NCBI GenBank assembly: GCA_944327295.1 | Contig: CALVHF010000005.1 | Location: 34,820 to 98,819 of the forward strand | DNA length: 64,000 nucleotides | From: an uncultured Desulfovibrio sp. | GTDB taxonomy: Bacteria; Desulfobacterota; Desulfovibrionia; Desulfovibrionales; Desulfovibrionaceae | Reading direction: 5' to 3' | Part shown: one piece after another, positions 7,613 to 20,768 of the stretch | Layout of the letters: each line of letters opens with the position of its first letter | Numbering within the stretch: position 1 is the stretch's first letter | The notes under the pieces: model-generated | What the model was told of the DNA's origin: nothing | Seen by the model: only the letters and a program-made list of their open reading frames with translations | The model's database searches: none | Translations under genes and position numbers: made by a program

Positions 7613-7634
7613 GCCAAAAGGCTCCTGCAACATA

Positions 7635-7680
7635 CCAAAAAAGCCCTGACATCTGTGCTTGGATGTCAGGGCTTTTTGGT
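7635..7680. terminator. Bidirectional terminator between lepB and ackA
   Basis: AAAAAAGCCCTGACATC and GATGTCAGGGCTTTTT form a strong stem with A- and T-runs on either side, so it can end transcription from both convergent genes. Confidence 0.9.
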
Positions 7681-7696
7681 ACTGTGGAAAAAAGGA

Positions 7697-8908
7697 CTAC
7701 TTGCTGATGAGGCTTACGGCCGTCTGAGCAATCTGCAGTTCTTCATTGGTGGGAATGACCAGGATCTTCACCTTGCTTTCCGGGGTGGAGATGACTCTGG
7801 CGCCGCTTTCGTGACGCTTGTTGGCTTCCTTGTCCAGAACAAGGCCCACGCTTTCCAGGTTCTTCACCACATCTTCACGCACGAATTCGTCGTGTTCGCC
7901 AATGCCGGCAGTGAAGGTGACGGCGTCAACCTTGCCGTCCAGCAGGAAGAAGTAGGCGCCGAGGGTCTTGCGGATGGAATGGATCAGCATGCGGAAGGCC
8001 AGATCGGCCTTCTTGTCGCCCTTGTCGCGGGCGGCATGGACATCACGCATGTCGGACATGCCGCACAGACCGAGAAGACCGGACTTCTTGTTCATGAGAG
8101 TGTCCATTTCCTCGGGCGTCAGATTCTTGTTCTGCATGATGAAGGGCACAATGGCGGGGTCAATGGAACCGCAGCGTGTGCCCATGACCAGGCCTTCCAG
8201 AGGAGTCAGGCCCATGCTGGTATCGAGGCAGCGACCGTTCTTGACACAGCTCATGGAGGAGCCGTTGCCAAGGTGCATGGTGATGGAGTTCAGGCTGTCC
8301 AGAGACTTGCCCAGGAATTCGGCCGTCTTCTTGGCGATATACTTGTGAGAAGTGCCGTGGAAGCCGTAACGGCGGATACGCATGCTCTCGTAGTACTCGT
8401 AGGGCAGAGCGTACATGTAGGACTCGTCGGGCATGGCCATGCCGAATTCGGTGTCGAAAACGGCCACGTTGGGAATGCCGGGGAAGAGCTTTTCGCACAC
8501 TTCAATGCCCATGAGGTTGGCAGGGTTGTGCAGCGGCCCCAGGGGGAAGCAGTCACGGATGGCCTTCTTGACTTCCTCGTCCACGATCATGGGCTGGGTC
8601 ACTTTTTCACCGCCATGGAGGACACGGTGACCGATGGCCGCGATTTCACCCTTGTCCTTGATGACACCCTTCTCCTGGTCGGTCAACAGGGCAATGACAA
8701 GTTCCATGGCCTCCTTGTGCGTCGGGAAAGCCTGCTCTTTGATGATCTTCTCTTCCTTGTCGGTGTCAGGAGCGATCTTGTGGGAGAGGCGGCCATTTTC
8801 CAGACCAATGCGTTCGGCCAGTCCGGAACAGAGGACTGTTTCAGTCTCCATTTCAATCAGCTGGTATTTGCAGGAAGAGGAACCGGAATTGACAATAAGA
8901 ACTTTCAT
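7697..8908 (-). CDS. ackA: Acetate kinase
   Basis: Converts acetyl phosphate and ADP to acetate and ATP, the substrate-level phosphorylation step after Pta. The 403-residue protein begins MKVLIVNSGSSSCKYQL, the ASKHA phosphate-1 motif. It contains GFHGTSHKYI, the HLGNGSSMSCVKNGRCLDTSMG nucleotide/acetate region and the C-terminal FTAGIGEHDEFVRE motif. The ATG at 8908 follows an AAGGA ribosome site. It is second in the pta-ackA operon, 62 bases after the pta stop, with a strong hairpin in the gap. Confidence 0.97.
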   Translation of the reverse strand: MKVLIVNSGSSSCKYQLIEMETETVLCSGLAERIGLENGRLSHKIAPDTDKEEKIIKEQAFPTHKEAMELVIALLTDQEKGVIKDKGEIAAIGHRVLHGGEKVTQPMIVDEEVKKAIRDCFPLGPLHNPANLMGIEVCEKLFPGIPNVAVFDTEFGMAMPDESYMYALPYEYYESMRIRRYGFHGTSHKYIAKKTAEFLGKSLDSLNSITMHLGNGSSMSCVKNGRCLDTSMGLTPLEGLVMGTRCGSIDPAIVPFIMQNKNLTPEEMDTLMNKKSGLLGLCGMSDMRDVHAARDKGDKKADLAFRMLIHSIRKTLGAYFFLLDGKVDAVTFTAGIGEHDEFVREDVVKNLESVGLVLDKEANKRHESGARVISTPESKVKILVIPTNEELQIAQTAVSLISK

Positions 8909-8925
8909 AAGCAGGTATCCTTGTC

Positions 8926-8951
8926 TGCCGGAAGGCAAAGGCCTTCCGGCA
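8926..8951 (-). promoter_or_regulatory. Intercistronic hairpin between pta and ackA
   Basis: TGCCGGAAGGC (8926-8936) and its exact complement (8941-8951) form an 11-bp stem with a 4-base loop and no T-run. It is better read as an mRNA-stabilising or processing element than as a terminator. Confidence 0.5.
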
Positions 8952-8970
8952 GCATAATGAGGGATGGAGT

Positions 8971-11061
8971 TTACTTCTCGGCAGCAGCCTGGATGGCGGT
9001 GATGATGACGGTGTTGACGATATCCGCAACAAGGCAGCCGCGGGAGAGGTCGTTCACCGGCTTCTTGAGGCCCTGGAGGACGGGGCCGATGGCGATGGCA
9101 CCGGCGGCACGCTGCACGGCCTTGTAGGTATTGTTGCCCGTGTTGAGGTCAGGGAAGATGAAGACAGTGGCCTTGCCGGCAACCTTGCTGTTGGGAGCCT
9201 TGGTCTTGGCCACGGTGGGATCGATGGCTGCGTCGTACTGCAGGGGGCCTTCGATAAGCAGCTCGGGGGCCTTTTCTTGGGCTAGCTTGGTGGCTTCGAT
9301 CACGACGTCCACATCAGCACCCTTGCCGGAGCTGCCGGTGGAGTAGGAGAGCATGGCCACGCGGGGCTCAATGCCGAAGACCTGGGCCGTGTGGGCAGAG
9401 GTGATGGCAATTTCAGCCAGCTGTGCGGCGGTGGGATTGGGGTTCACGGCGCAGTCGCCGAAGACCAGGACGCGGTCGCTCAGGCACATGAGGAACACGG
9501 AGGAAACGACGGAGAAGCCGGGCTTGGTCTTGATGAATTCAAAGGCGGGACGGATGGTGTGGGCGGTGGTGTTGATGGCACCGCTGACCATGCCGTCTGC
9601 AGCACCCTTCTTGACCATCATGGTGCCGTAGTAGGTGGCATCCAGCATGATGTCATGGGCGCGTTCCTGGGTCATGCCCTTGGCCTTGCGGAATTCGTAG
9701 TAGCTGTTGGCGTAGTCCTCGTAGTCCGGGGAGTTCGAGGGATCAATGATGGTGGCTGCAGCAATGTTCAGGCCCATCTTGGAGGCTGTGCTCTGGATGT
9801 TCTGCACGTTGCCAAGCAGGATGATGTCGGCGGCATCGCGGCGCAGCAGGATGTCCGTGGCTTCAAGAATGCGGGGTTCCTCGCCTTCGCACAGGACGAT
9901 GCGCTGCTTCTTCTGTCTGGCGGCAGCCAGCAGGTTGTACTCGAACATGAGCGGCGTGACGCGGGAGCTCTTTTCGGCGAGCTGGCTGGCAAGCATCTTG
10001 CCGTCAACATAATGCTCGAAGAGGCCCAAGGCAGTGTTGACCTTCCTGAGGTCCGTGGGCTCGATGGCACCGCGCACATTCTGGACAAACTGAGAGGCAC
10101 GGTAGGTGTGGTGCTGGGTCAGCAGGATGGGCAGGGAGAGGGAGCCCAGGCTGCGGATCAGTTCCATGATGGAGTCGGCAGGCTTGATGCCGCCGGTGAG
10201 CAGCACGCCGGCAATACTGGGCTTGTTCGGAGAGAGTCTGGCCACCAGGGTGGTGAGCAGGATGTCGGAACGGTCGCCGGGGGTGATGACCAGCAGATCC
10301 TTTTCCAGGTAGGAAAGGAAGTGCTCGGCATGCATGGCGGCGATGACAAAGTTGGAAACCAGGGTGTCGGTCGCATGCTCGCCGTTCAGGAATTCGGCAT
10401 CCAGGCAGCGGGCCACATCGCTCAGCGTGGGGCTGCCCAGGGTGGGATCGTCCGGAATGTCGTAGATAAGGGCAGGTCCCTTGCCGGAGGAGAAGCCGTA
10501 GCGCAGGCTGTCGAGTTCAGCCCTGGACAGAGAGACGCGGTTGATGATGGTGGCCACCACATCGCAGGTCTTGGACATGTCCATCATGCTGGTCTGGATG
10601 GTTTGGCGGATTTCCGGCAGGGTCATGTCCTTGCCGCCTACAACCAGCAGGACAGGAGCATTCAGGTTGCCGGCTATTTCGGCATTGAGATTGAATTCAA
10701 AGACAGGATCCTTGCCCCTGAAGTCGGTTCCAAGGCAGACCACGAAGTCGTAGGAAGCCTGCAGAGCCTTGAACTTGTTCAGGATTTCTTCCTGAAGGGC
10801 ATTGGTGCCCTGCTGGGCAATGAGCTCGTAGGCTTCTTCTTCTGTGTAGGCAAATGTGTCGGCGTAATTCTGTTCAAGCTTGAAGTATTCCAGCATCAGA
10901 TTGATGTCGGGATCCTTGTCGTCAAGCTGGGGAATGGCAATGATGGGGCGGAAGATGGCAATTTTGCCGGTGACACCGCTCAAAAGCTGCATGATGCCAA
11001 GTGCAATGGCACTTTTGCCGGACTGAGGACCAGTTGCCGTGATGTACAGAGACTGCTTCAT
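8971..11061 (-). CDS. pta: Phosphate acetyltransferase, long form
   Basis: Converts acetyl-CoA and phosphate to acetyl phosphate. The 696-residue protein has three parts: an N-terminal BioD-like P-loop domain starting MKQSLYITATGPQSGKSAIALG, a middle DRTGG domain (about residues 210-330), and the C-terminal transacetylase with GAADGMVSGAINTTAHTIRP and the end region GPVLQGLKKPVNDLSRG. The ATG at 11061 has an exact GGAGG seven bases upstream; earlier in-frame codons lack this. With ackA and the nearby pyruvate oxidoreductase it forms the pyruvate-to-acetate ATP-yielding route. Confidence 0.96.
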   Translation of the reverse strand: MKQSLYITATGPQSGKSAIALGIMQLLSGVTGKIAIFRPIIAIPQLDDKDPDINLMLEYFKLEQNYADTFAYTEEEAYELIAQQGTNALQEEILNKFKALQASYDFVVCLGTDFRGKDPVFEFNLNAEIAGNLNAPVLLVVGGKDMTLPEIRQTIQTSMMDMSKTCDVVATIINRVSLSRAELDSLRYGFSSGKGPALIYDIPDDPTLGSPTLSDVARCLDAEFLNGEHATDTLVSNFVIAAMHAEHFLSYLEKDLLVITPGDRSDILLTTLVARLSPNKPSIAGVLLTGGIKPADSIMELIRSLGSLSLPILLTQHHTYRASQFVQNVRGAIEPTDLRKVNTALGLFEHYVDGKMLASQLAEKSSRVTPLMFEYNLLAAARQKKQRIVLCEGEEPRILEATDILLRRDAADIILLGNVQNIQSTASKMGLNIAAATIIDPSNSPDYEDYANSYYEFRKAKGMTQERAHDIMLDATYYGTMMVKKGAADGMVSGAINTTAHTIRPAFEFIKTKPGFSVVSSVFLMCLSDRVLVFGDCAVNPNPTAAQLAEIAITSAHTAQVFGIEPRVAMLSYSTGSSGKGADVDVVIEATKLAQEKAPELLIEGPLQYDAAIDPTVAKTKAPNSKVAGKATVFIFPDLNTGNNTYKAVQRAAGAIAIGPVLQGLKKPVNDLSRGCLVADIVNTVIITAIQAAAEK

Positions 11062-11641
11062 AGGAATACCTCCAGCGCACAGGTCCCCCGGGGGGAATTT
11101 GTGCACTGTACCTCCATGAATTCTGGTTGAAAAAACGGAATGCTTCAAGGGAACCCTGTTCCAGCATAGGGGTTCCTTGTGCAGGAAGCCTGCTGCCGGG
11201 TTCTGAAGCAGGACCGGGATGCCTGCAAAATCTGGCTGGCAAGACAAGCTGTCTTCTGCCAGGACGCCAGCCTGAACGGAGAAGGACTCTTCTCCTTCTT
11301 TGTGTACATTCCGTACACGAGGGGAACTGTCAGCGCAGAAAGCAGAATGTTCTGCAAAAAAAGACGGACGATGCAGAAAGGGGAGAAGTCGAGACGCTTG
11401 CAAGTCTTTGCTGCAAGCTAGCCGCAGTCCGGCTGGATCTCAAGACCTGTGTACCCCTTTCGGGTGCGGCAATCGCTGGCGCCAGAAAGGCAGCCTCGGA
11501 AAGGAGGGCGAAGGATGTGAAGGTGTGCCGTGCTTTGATTGCCGCAAGGAAAAATAGAGCCGCAATTTGAAGATACCGTGACGGCGTCGGGATGGGCATC
11601 TGGAAGCCTGGAAGGTACCGGAAACGTACCGGGAAGGACAG
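11062..11641. other. Upstream region of pta, no gene recognised
   Basis: About 580 bases between pta and the terminator of the next operon. Several short overlapping frames exist, none with a ribosome site plus recognisable protein. It contains a palindrome at 11302-11318 and presumably the pta promoter. Confidence 0.5.
11302..11318. promoter_or_regulatory. Palindromic operator-like site upstream of pta
   Basis: GTGTAC and GTACAC form perfect 6-bp arms around a 5-base spacer, about 240 bases upstream of the pta start. Its size and symmetry suit a dimeric regulator; the regulator is unknown. Confidence 0.35.
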
Positions 11642-11683
11642 AAAAACAAGGGCGAGAGATGCATAGTGCGCCTCCCGCCCTTG
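11642..11683 (-). terminator. Terminator of the pyruvate oxidoreductase gene
   Basis: On the minus strand AAGGGCGGGAG pairs with CTCTCGCCCTT across a short loop, followed by GTTTTTC. It begins 15 bases after the stop codon. Confidence 0.8.
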
Positions 11684-11697
11684 GATATCAGCGTATG

Positions 11698-15770
<4,073 letters not shown>

Positions 15771-15772
15771 TG

Positions 15773-15809
15773 AAAAGCCGCACCGAAAACAAAAATTTTT
15801 CGGTGCGGC
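15773..15809 (-). terminator. Terminator of the flavin/rhodanese oxidoreductase gene
   Basis: A 13-bp perfect stem, GCCGCACCGAAAA (15777-15789) with its complement (15797-15809), is followed on the minus strand by TTTT. It lies about 75 bases after the stop codon. Confidence 0.8.
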
Positions 15810-15882
15810 AGCTGCTTTCAAAAAAAAGATGATTCACTACATCAGTTGCTGAAAGCAGAAGGTACAGGGAAATGGGACAAAC

Positions 15883-17592
15883 CTAGATGGATCCGCCAAT
15901 CTTCTGAACGGCCTGCATGCCGCCCATGGATTGTACGACATTGGTGATGCCGTGGCGTGCGAGTACCAGCAAGGCGTCATAGCCGCGCAGCCCCGTATTG
16001 CAGATGATGGCCACGGGGCGATCAGCAGGCACTTCGTTCCAGCGGGTCTGGATGGCTTCCAGGGACAGGGCGTGCCAGTCGGGATGTTCGGCCTGCACGG
16101 CATCGCCGGCCTTCTGCGGACGGGCGTCGATGAAGAAATAGTTGTTGTTGTCGCGGTTCTTCCACAGTTCCAGGAATTCTTCGGGGGTGATGACCTTCAT
16201 CCTGCCGCAGAGCACGTTGTCCGTGGCATTGGCCACGGCATTGACCACGTCCATGGCTGCAGCAAAGGGCGGAGCGTAGGAGACTTCCAGGTTGGAAATA
16301 TCGTCCACTGTGGGCTTGGCGTACTGCAGGACGCCGGCCACGGCGTCTATGCGGGCCTTGAGGGAGTCGGGATCGCTGCAGCAGCCCTGCATGCCCAGGA
16401 TGCGGCGCGTGCCCTTTTCAGCCACGAGTTCCAGGCTCATCATGCTCTTTTCAGGATAGAAGTGGGCCTTGTCCAGCTGTTCCACACTGACACCCACGGC
16501 ATCAAAGCCTTCCCTGCGGGCCATTTCGGGTGTGAGACCCACGCCGCAGAAGGACTTCTCGAAGAGCTTGACGGCCCAGGTGCCCACATAGCCCGGGAAG
16601 GTGGCGTTGCCACCGGCCAGGTTGGTGCCGATGACACGACCCTGACGGTTGGCCATGCTGCCCAGGGGCAGGTAGCCCTGCTTGCCCGTGATCAGATTCT
16701 TGATGGAGCAGCAGTCGCCGCCGGCATAGATGTCGGGATCGGAGGTCTGCATGTGCTCGTTCACCACGATGGCTCCGCGACTGGTCACTTCCAGACCGGC
16801 ATTCTTGGCCAGTTCGCCGTTGGGCAGGAAGCCCGTGGAGTAGATGACGAGCTGGGCCTCGATTTCGCGCTTGTCCGTGACGACCTTGGTCACCTTGCCA
16901 CCCTCGCCTTCCATGCGCACGACCTTTTCGCTCGTATAGACGCTGACGTTGTGGCTGCGCAGGTCATGGGCTGCCATCATGCTCAGAGTCTTGGACAGGA
17001 CGCCGGGCAGGACCTGATCCATCATTTCCACGACGCTCACTTCGCAGCCCCACATGTCTGCCATGGCCACGGCTGCTTCCAGACCGATGAAGCCGCCGCC
17101 CACGACCACGGCGCTCTTCACGCTGCTGCCTTCCATCTGCTTGCGGATGGCGTCGGCAGCCTCCAGTTTGGTGAGAGTGAAGACATTGCCCAGATCGGCA
17201 CCAGGTACATCGGGCTTGCGGGGCGTGGCACCCGTGGCCAGGACCAGCTTGTCATAGGGATAGGTCTGTTCCTCTCCTGTGACCAGGTTGCGGGCCGTGA
17301 CAGTCTTGGCCTGTCTGTCGATGGCAGTGACCCTGGTCATGGTCTTGACGGTAAAGCCCTTCATGTCCCTGAAGAACCCGGGATCGCGCAGGGTATGATA
17401 GGGGGTGGAGCACAGATCCTTCACATTGGCGATGTCGCCGCCGACGAAATAGGGAATGCCGCATCCGCCGTAGGAAATGAGGGTGTTTTCATCAAAAAGG
17501 GTGACTTCCGTATCGGGAGCAAGACGCATGCAGCGGCAGGCTGCCTTGGGACCAAGGGCAACACCACCCACAACGATAACTTTTTGAGCCAT
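15883..17592 (-). CDS. FAD-dependent CoA-disulfide reductase/NADH oxidase fused to a rhodanese domain
   Basis: A 569-residue pyridine nucleotide-disulfide oxidoreductase. Residues 1-30 hold the FAD motif (VIVVGGVALGPKAACRC), and YGGCGIPYFVGG gives the single redox Cys (Cys44) typical of CoA-disulfide reductases and NADH oxidases. A second Rossmann motif VVVGGGFIGLE binds NAD(P)H. The C-terminal 110 residues form a rhodanese domain with active-site Cys531 (ICNTGLRGYDA). This architecture is known for polysulfide- and CoA-persulfide-reducing enzymes, so reduction of persulfide or polysulfide with NADH is the likely role. GAGGAAA precedes the ATG. It lies 23 bases after selB and ends the operon. 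Confidence 0.88.
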   Translation of the reverse strand: MAQKVIVVGGVALGPKAACRCMRLAPDTEVTLFDENTLISYGGCGIPYFVGGDIANVKDLCSTPYHTLRDPGFFRDMKGFTVKTMTRVTAIDRQAKTVTARNLVTGEEQTYPYDKLVLATGATPRKPDVPGADLGNVFTLTKLEAADAIRKQMEGSSVKSAVVVGGGFIGLEAAVAMADMWGCEVSVVEMMDQVLPGVLSKTLSMMAAHDLRSHNVSVYTSEKVVRMEGEGGKVTKVVTDKREIEAQLVIYSTGFLPNGELAKNAGLEVTSRGAIVVNEHMQTSDPDIYAGGDCCSIKNLITGKQGYLPLGSMANRQGRVIGTNLAGGNATFPGYVGTWAVKLFEKSFCGVGLTPEMARREGFDAVGVSVEQLDKAHFYPEKSMMSLELVAEKGTRRILGMQGCCSDPDSLKARIDAVAGVLQYAKPTVDDISNLEVSYAPPFAAAMDVVNAVANATDNVLCGRMKVITPEEFLELWKNRDNNNYFFIDARPQKAGDAVQAEHPDWHALSLEAIQTRWNEVPADRPVAIICNTGLRGYDALLVLARHGITNVVQSMGGMQAVQKIGGSI

Positions 17593-17615
17593 GACTGTTT
17601 CCTCTATGATGAAGG

Positions 17616-19553
17616 TTAGTGGCTGCGAAACTGACGTTTATCGCCAATTCGGACGGTTATTTTTTCCTGATCGAGATATTCGATCAGGGCAATGAGATAT
17701 TTTCTGGACAGGCCAAGGAGTGTCTTCATGTCGGCCAGAGTCAGGTCGTCATGGGTCTCGAACCACTGCGAGACTCTGTTTACGACAGAGTCAAAGTGTT
17801 CCCTTGCATAGAAGATGCCGTCCCGCATCTTGACAAGCTCTCCCTGGGCAACCAGCAGCTTGTAGATGGCCTGGGCTTCCTTTTCCGTGGCCCCCACCCG
17901 ATCTAGGGCCTCCTTGAGGCCGGGCGGCGTCAGACCGCTTTCTGCGTACAGGTTTTGCAAGGCGGCACAGATCTTTTGCTGGGCCGGGGCGAGGACAATA
18001 TTGTGGCTGGGCAGCTTGAGAAATTCTCCGCTGGCAAGAAGCCGTCCCTGGGCTAGCATGCTTTCCAGGACCTTTGCCACAAGCTTGGGGGGCAGCCCCT
18101 GGGACCAGTCGCTCTCCAGAGCGGTCCTGGCAAAGCCGGTCTGCAGGGGGGACCTGTTGTGCAGTTCCTTTGCCCTGGCAAGGCAGGCCTCGCAGAGCCT
18201 GTCAAAGGCCTGGGCACCTATCCAGGCATTGCCTTCCCTGTCGAAGCACAGGGCCCTGTGCCCGGATGAGAGCTTTTGCAGTGCCTTGTCCAGATGCCTG
18301 CGAGTCAGCCCGGAGAGCACATGAAGAAGGCTGTGCGACGCCCCTTCCCTGTCGCGCAGGGCCAGAATGGTCTCCACGCGTTCGGCGTTTTCTTCCGGGG
18401 ACTGCCGCTGCAGAAGATCGCAGAGGAGACCAAGCAGCTGCAGCTTTTCGGCCCGTCCCGGGTCCTTTGCCCGCAGCAGCGGAGGCAGGGGCGAAACAAT
18501 GGATCCGCCGGCCACGGCCCGCAGGGGAGAAGAGGCTCTGAGCACGCAGCGATCGCCAGCCACGGCGACTGCTGGTGCCGAAAAGCGAAGCTCTGCCAGG
18601 GCGCTTTCACCTGGTTTCAGTTCCTGACGGTCAAAGAAAACAACCCTGGCTAGGCTTTCCAGGGTTCCGTGATGGAAGTGCAGCTCCGTGCGGTTGCGCA
18701 GCTGCATGGGCGAGCTCTTGAGACAGTCGAGATGGACAATCCAGCGATCCGAGGGAAAGAGCGTCCCCGGCAGGGCCAGCACGTCGCCCCTGTGGATGTC
18801 GGCTACCTCCAGTCCCTGCAGGTTGGCAGCACAGCGTTCGCCGGCCCGGGCTTCTTCCGTGGGTTCCTCGTGGCGCTGCAGGGTCCGGACATGGGTGGCC
18901 AGGCCCCGGGGCATGATGACGGCATCCCTGTCTCTTTCTATGCGGCCCGAGATGATTGTGCCCGTCACAATGGTGCCAAAGCCCTTGAGAGAAAAGATCC
19001 TGTCCACGGGCAGGCGGAAGAGGTCCGTTCTGTTCTGGCCAGGCAGGCTGTGCACCATGGAGGCAATGGTCGCACGCACCTGCTCAAGGCCCTGGCCGCT
19101 GACGGCCGAGGCCGGGAGTATGGGACAGCCTTCGAGGAAGGTGCCCTGCAAAAAGTCCGCCACATCCTCGGTGACCAGATGTAACCAGTCCTCGTCCACA
19201 AGATCGCACTTGTTCAGGACTACGAAGCCCTGGCGTATGCCCAGCAGGGAGCAGATGTCCAAGTGCTCCCTTGTCTGCGGCATGACACCCTCATCGGCGG
19301 CAATGACCAACATGACCAGATCAATGCCTGCAGCGCCGGCCACCATGTTCTTCACAAAGCGTTCGTGCCCGGGCACATCCACAATGCCCAGACGCTGGCC
19401 GTCAGGCAGGTCCAGCCAGGCAAAACCCAGCTCAATGGTAATGCCCCGTTTTTTCTCTTCTTCAAGACGATCGCAGTTGATGCCTGTGAGAGCCCTGATA
19501 AGAGAAGTCTTGCCGTGATCGATGTGACCGGCAGTGCCGAGAATGAAGGACAT
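17616..19553 (-). CDS. selB: Selenocysteine-specific elongation factor
   Basis: Delivers Sec-tRNA to UGA codons marked by a SECIS hairpin. The 645-residue protein opens with [18 protein letters not shown] (G1), then DVPGHERF (G3) and NKCD (G4). EF-Tu-like domains II and III follow, then C-terminal winged-helix repeats that bind SECIS. The ATG at 19553 follows a GGAG site and is the family start; the open frame extends further upstream without support. The gene implies a selenoproteome (for example formate dehydrogenase) elsewhere, since no selenoprotein, selA, selD or tRNA-Sec is in this window. Confidence 0.95.
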   Translation of the reverse strand: MSFILGTAGHIDHGKTSLIRALTGINCDRLEEEKKRGITIELGFAWLDLPDGQRLGIVDVPGHERFVKNMVAGAAGIDLVMLVIAADEGVMPQTREHLDICSLLGIRQGFVVLNKCDLVDEDWLHLVTEDVADFLQGTFLEGCPILPASAVSGQGLEQVRATIASMVHSLPGQNRTDLFRLPVDRIFSLKGFGTIVTGTIISGRIERDRDAVIMPRGLATHVRTLQRHEEPTEEARAGERCAANLQGLEVADIHRGDVLALPGTLFPSDRWIVHLDCLKSSPMQLRNRTELHFHHGTLESLARVVFFDRQELKPGESALAELRFSAPAVAVAGDRCVLRASSPLRAVAGGSIVSPLPPLLRAKDPGRAEKLQLLGLLCDLLQRQSPEENAERVETILALRDREGASHSLLHVLSGLTRRHLDKALQKLSSGHRALCFDREGNAWIGAQAFDRLCEACLARAKELHNRSPLQTGFARTALESDWSQGLPPKLVAKVLESMLAQGRLLASGEFLKLPSHNIVLAPAQQKICAALQNLYAESGLTPPGLKEALDRVGATEKEAQAIYKLLVAQGELVKMRDGIFYAREHFDSVVNRVSQWFETHDDLTLADMKTLLGLSRKYLIALIEYLDQEKITVRIGDKRQFRSH

Positions 19554-19782
19554 GAGAACTCCGGAAGAATGCAGCAGACGTGGAGTCGTTCCTGTCCGGT
19601 TTTTGAGTCGTACAGGAAAGAAATCAAGAAAGACTAGCGCGAAATGGCGTTTTTGGCAATGAAGAAGCGCCACAGCCTGAAATTCTTCTCGCATAAAATG
19701 CGGACAACAAAAGAGGCTGTAGTAGAAATACGGACTGCTTCAGACGTCAATTGTGAAGCAAGACAGTATTGAAGTATGCATC

Positions 19783-20634
19783 TCAGTCGAGATCGCGCAG
19801 CCATTTTTCGGCGGCATCAATGAGAGCCTTGGGGGTAGAGGCCCCTGCGGTCAGGCCAACGGTCTGCTTGCCCTGAAACACGTCCCTGTCCAGTTCATGG
19901 ATGTCTTCCACGTGATAGGTGGCAATGCCGCATTCGGCTGCCAGGGAAGCCAGGCGTCGGGTATTGCCACTTTGCTTGCCGCCCACCACGACCATGGCAT
20001 CCACATCGGCCGCAATAGCCCGGGCTTCCTTCTGGCGCTCGTCTGTAGCGTCGCAGATGGTGGCCAGCACGGTGAGGTGGGAGAGGCGTTCGGAAAGGTA
20101 GCTGCGGATGCTGGAGAAGACCGAGGCGTTCTGGGTGGTCTGCGAGGCGAGCACCCAGGACTGGTTCGGGTCAAGCGCAAGCTCCTGCAGGGCCTGCAGG
20201 TCCGGGAAGACAAAGTTCTTGCTGTGGGCGTAGGAGATGAGGCCGCGCACCTCGGGATGATCCGCTTCACCGAAGAGCAGGAGGCTGGAACCGTCCGCAG
20301 TGGCTTCGGCAATGGAGAGCTGGGCCTTCTTGACTCTGGGACAGGTGGCATCAATGATGGTGGCTCCGCTGGCGCGCAGCGTGGCTTCGACCTGCTGGGT
20401 GATGCCGTGGGCACGGATGACCACGATGTCGTCGCTGGTCACGCCGTTGAAGTTCTGCAGGCAGGTGACCCCCAGGGCCTCGTAGTCTGCCAGGACCTGC
20501 GGATTGTGGATGATGGGGCCCAGGGTGCAGATGCGTCTGCTGCCCGGGTATTTCCTGATGGCATTGTCCAGTGTGCGCAGGGCGAGACTGACGCCCATGC
20601 AGAAGCCGGCCGTTTTGGCACGTCTGACATTCAT
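19783..20634 (-). CDS. ispH: 4-hydroxy-3-methylbut-2-enyl diphosphate reductase
   Basis: Last step of the non-mevalonate pathway, making IPP and DMAPP through a [4Fe-4S] cluster. The 283-residue protein has the three conserved cluster cysteines: Cys12 (GFCMGV), Cys98 (DATCPRVKK) and Cys194 (ICDATDERQ). It also has the IRAHGITQQ and GEADHPEVRG motifs. GGAGG lies six bases upstream of the ATG at 20634. It follows dusB on the same strand with a 134-base gap and precedes selB. Confidence 0.96.
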   Translation of the reverse strand: MNVRRAKTAGFCMGVSLALRTLDNAIRKYPGSRRICTLGPIIHNPQVLADYEALGVTCLQNFNGVTSDDIVVIRAHGITQQVEATLRASGATIIDATCPRVKKAQLSIAEATADGSSLLLFGEADHPEVRGLISYAHSKNFVFPDLQALQELALDPNQSWVLASQTTQNASVFSSIRSYLSERLSHLTVLATICDATDERQKEARAIAADVDAMVVVGGKQSGNTRRLASLAAECGIATYHVEDIHELDRDVFQGKQTVGLTAGASTPKALIDAAEKWLRDLD

Positions 20635-20768
20635 TGCTGGCCTCCAGAAAGAAGAGGAACGGTTGAAAAGTGGCAGGAAGGGAACAAGGGGAAAGGAGGA
20701 ACAGGAAAGACAGCAAGGAAAGGCTGCTGCGGGCAGGAGAAGAAAAGCATGTCCCTGGCCGCCGTCTT

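Noticed and set aside
9391..11130. 579-codon plus-strand frame opposite pta
   Set aside because: Antisense of a confidently identified gene; no motif and no start signal.
19554..19782. Possible tRNA-Sec or SECIS element next to selB
   Set aside because: No cloverleaf with a TCA anticodon and no ORF with an in-frame TGA showing selenoprotein features was found in this gap or elsewhere in the window.
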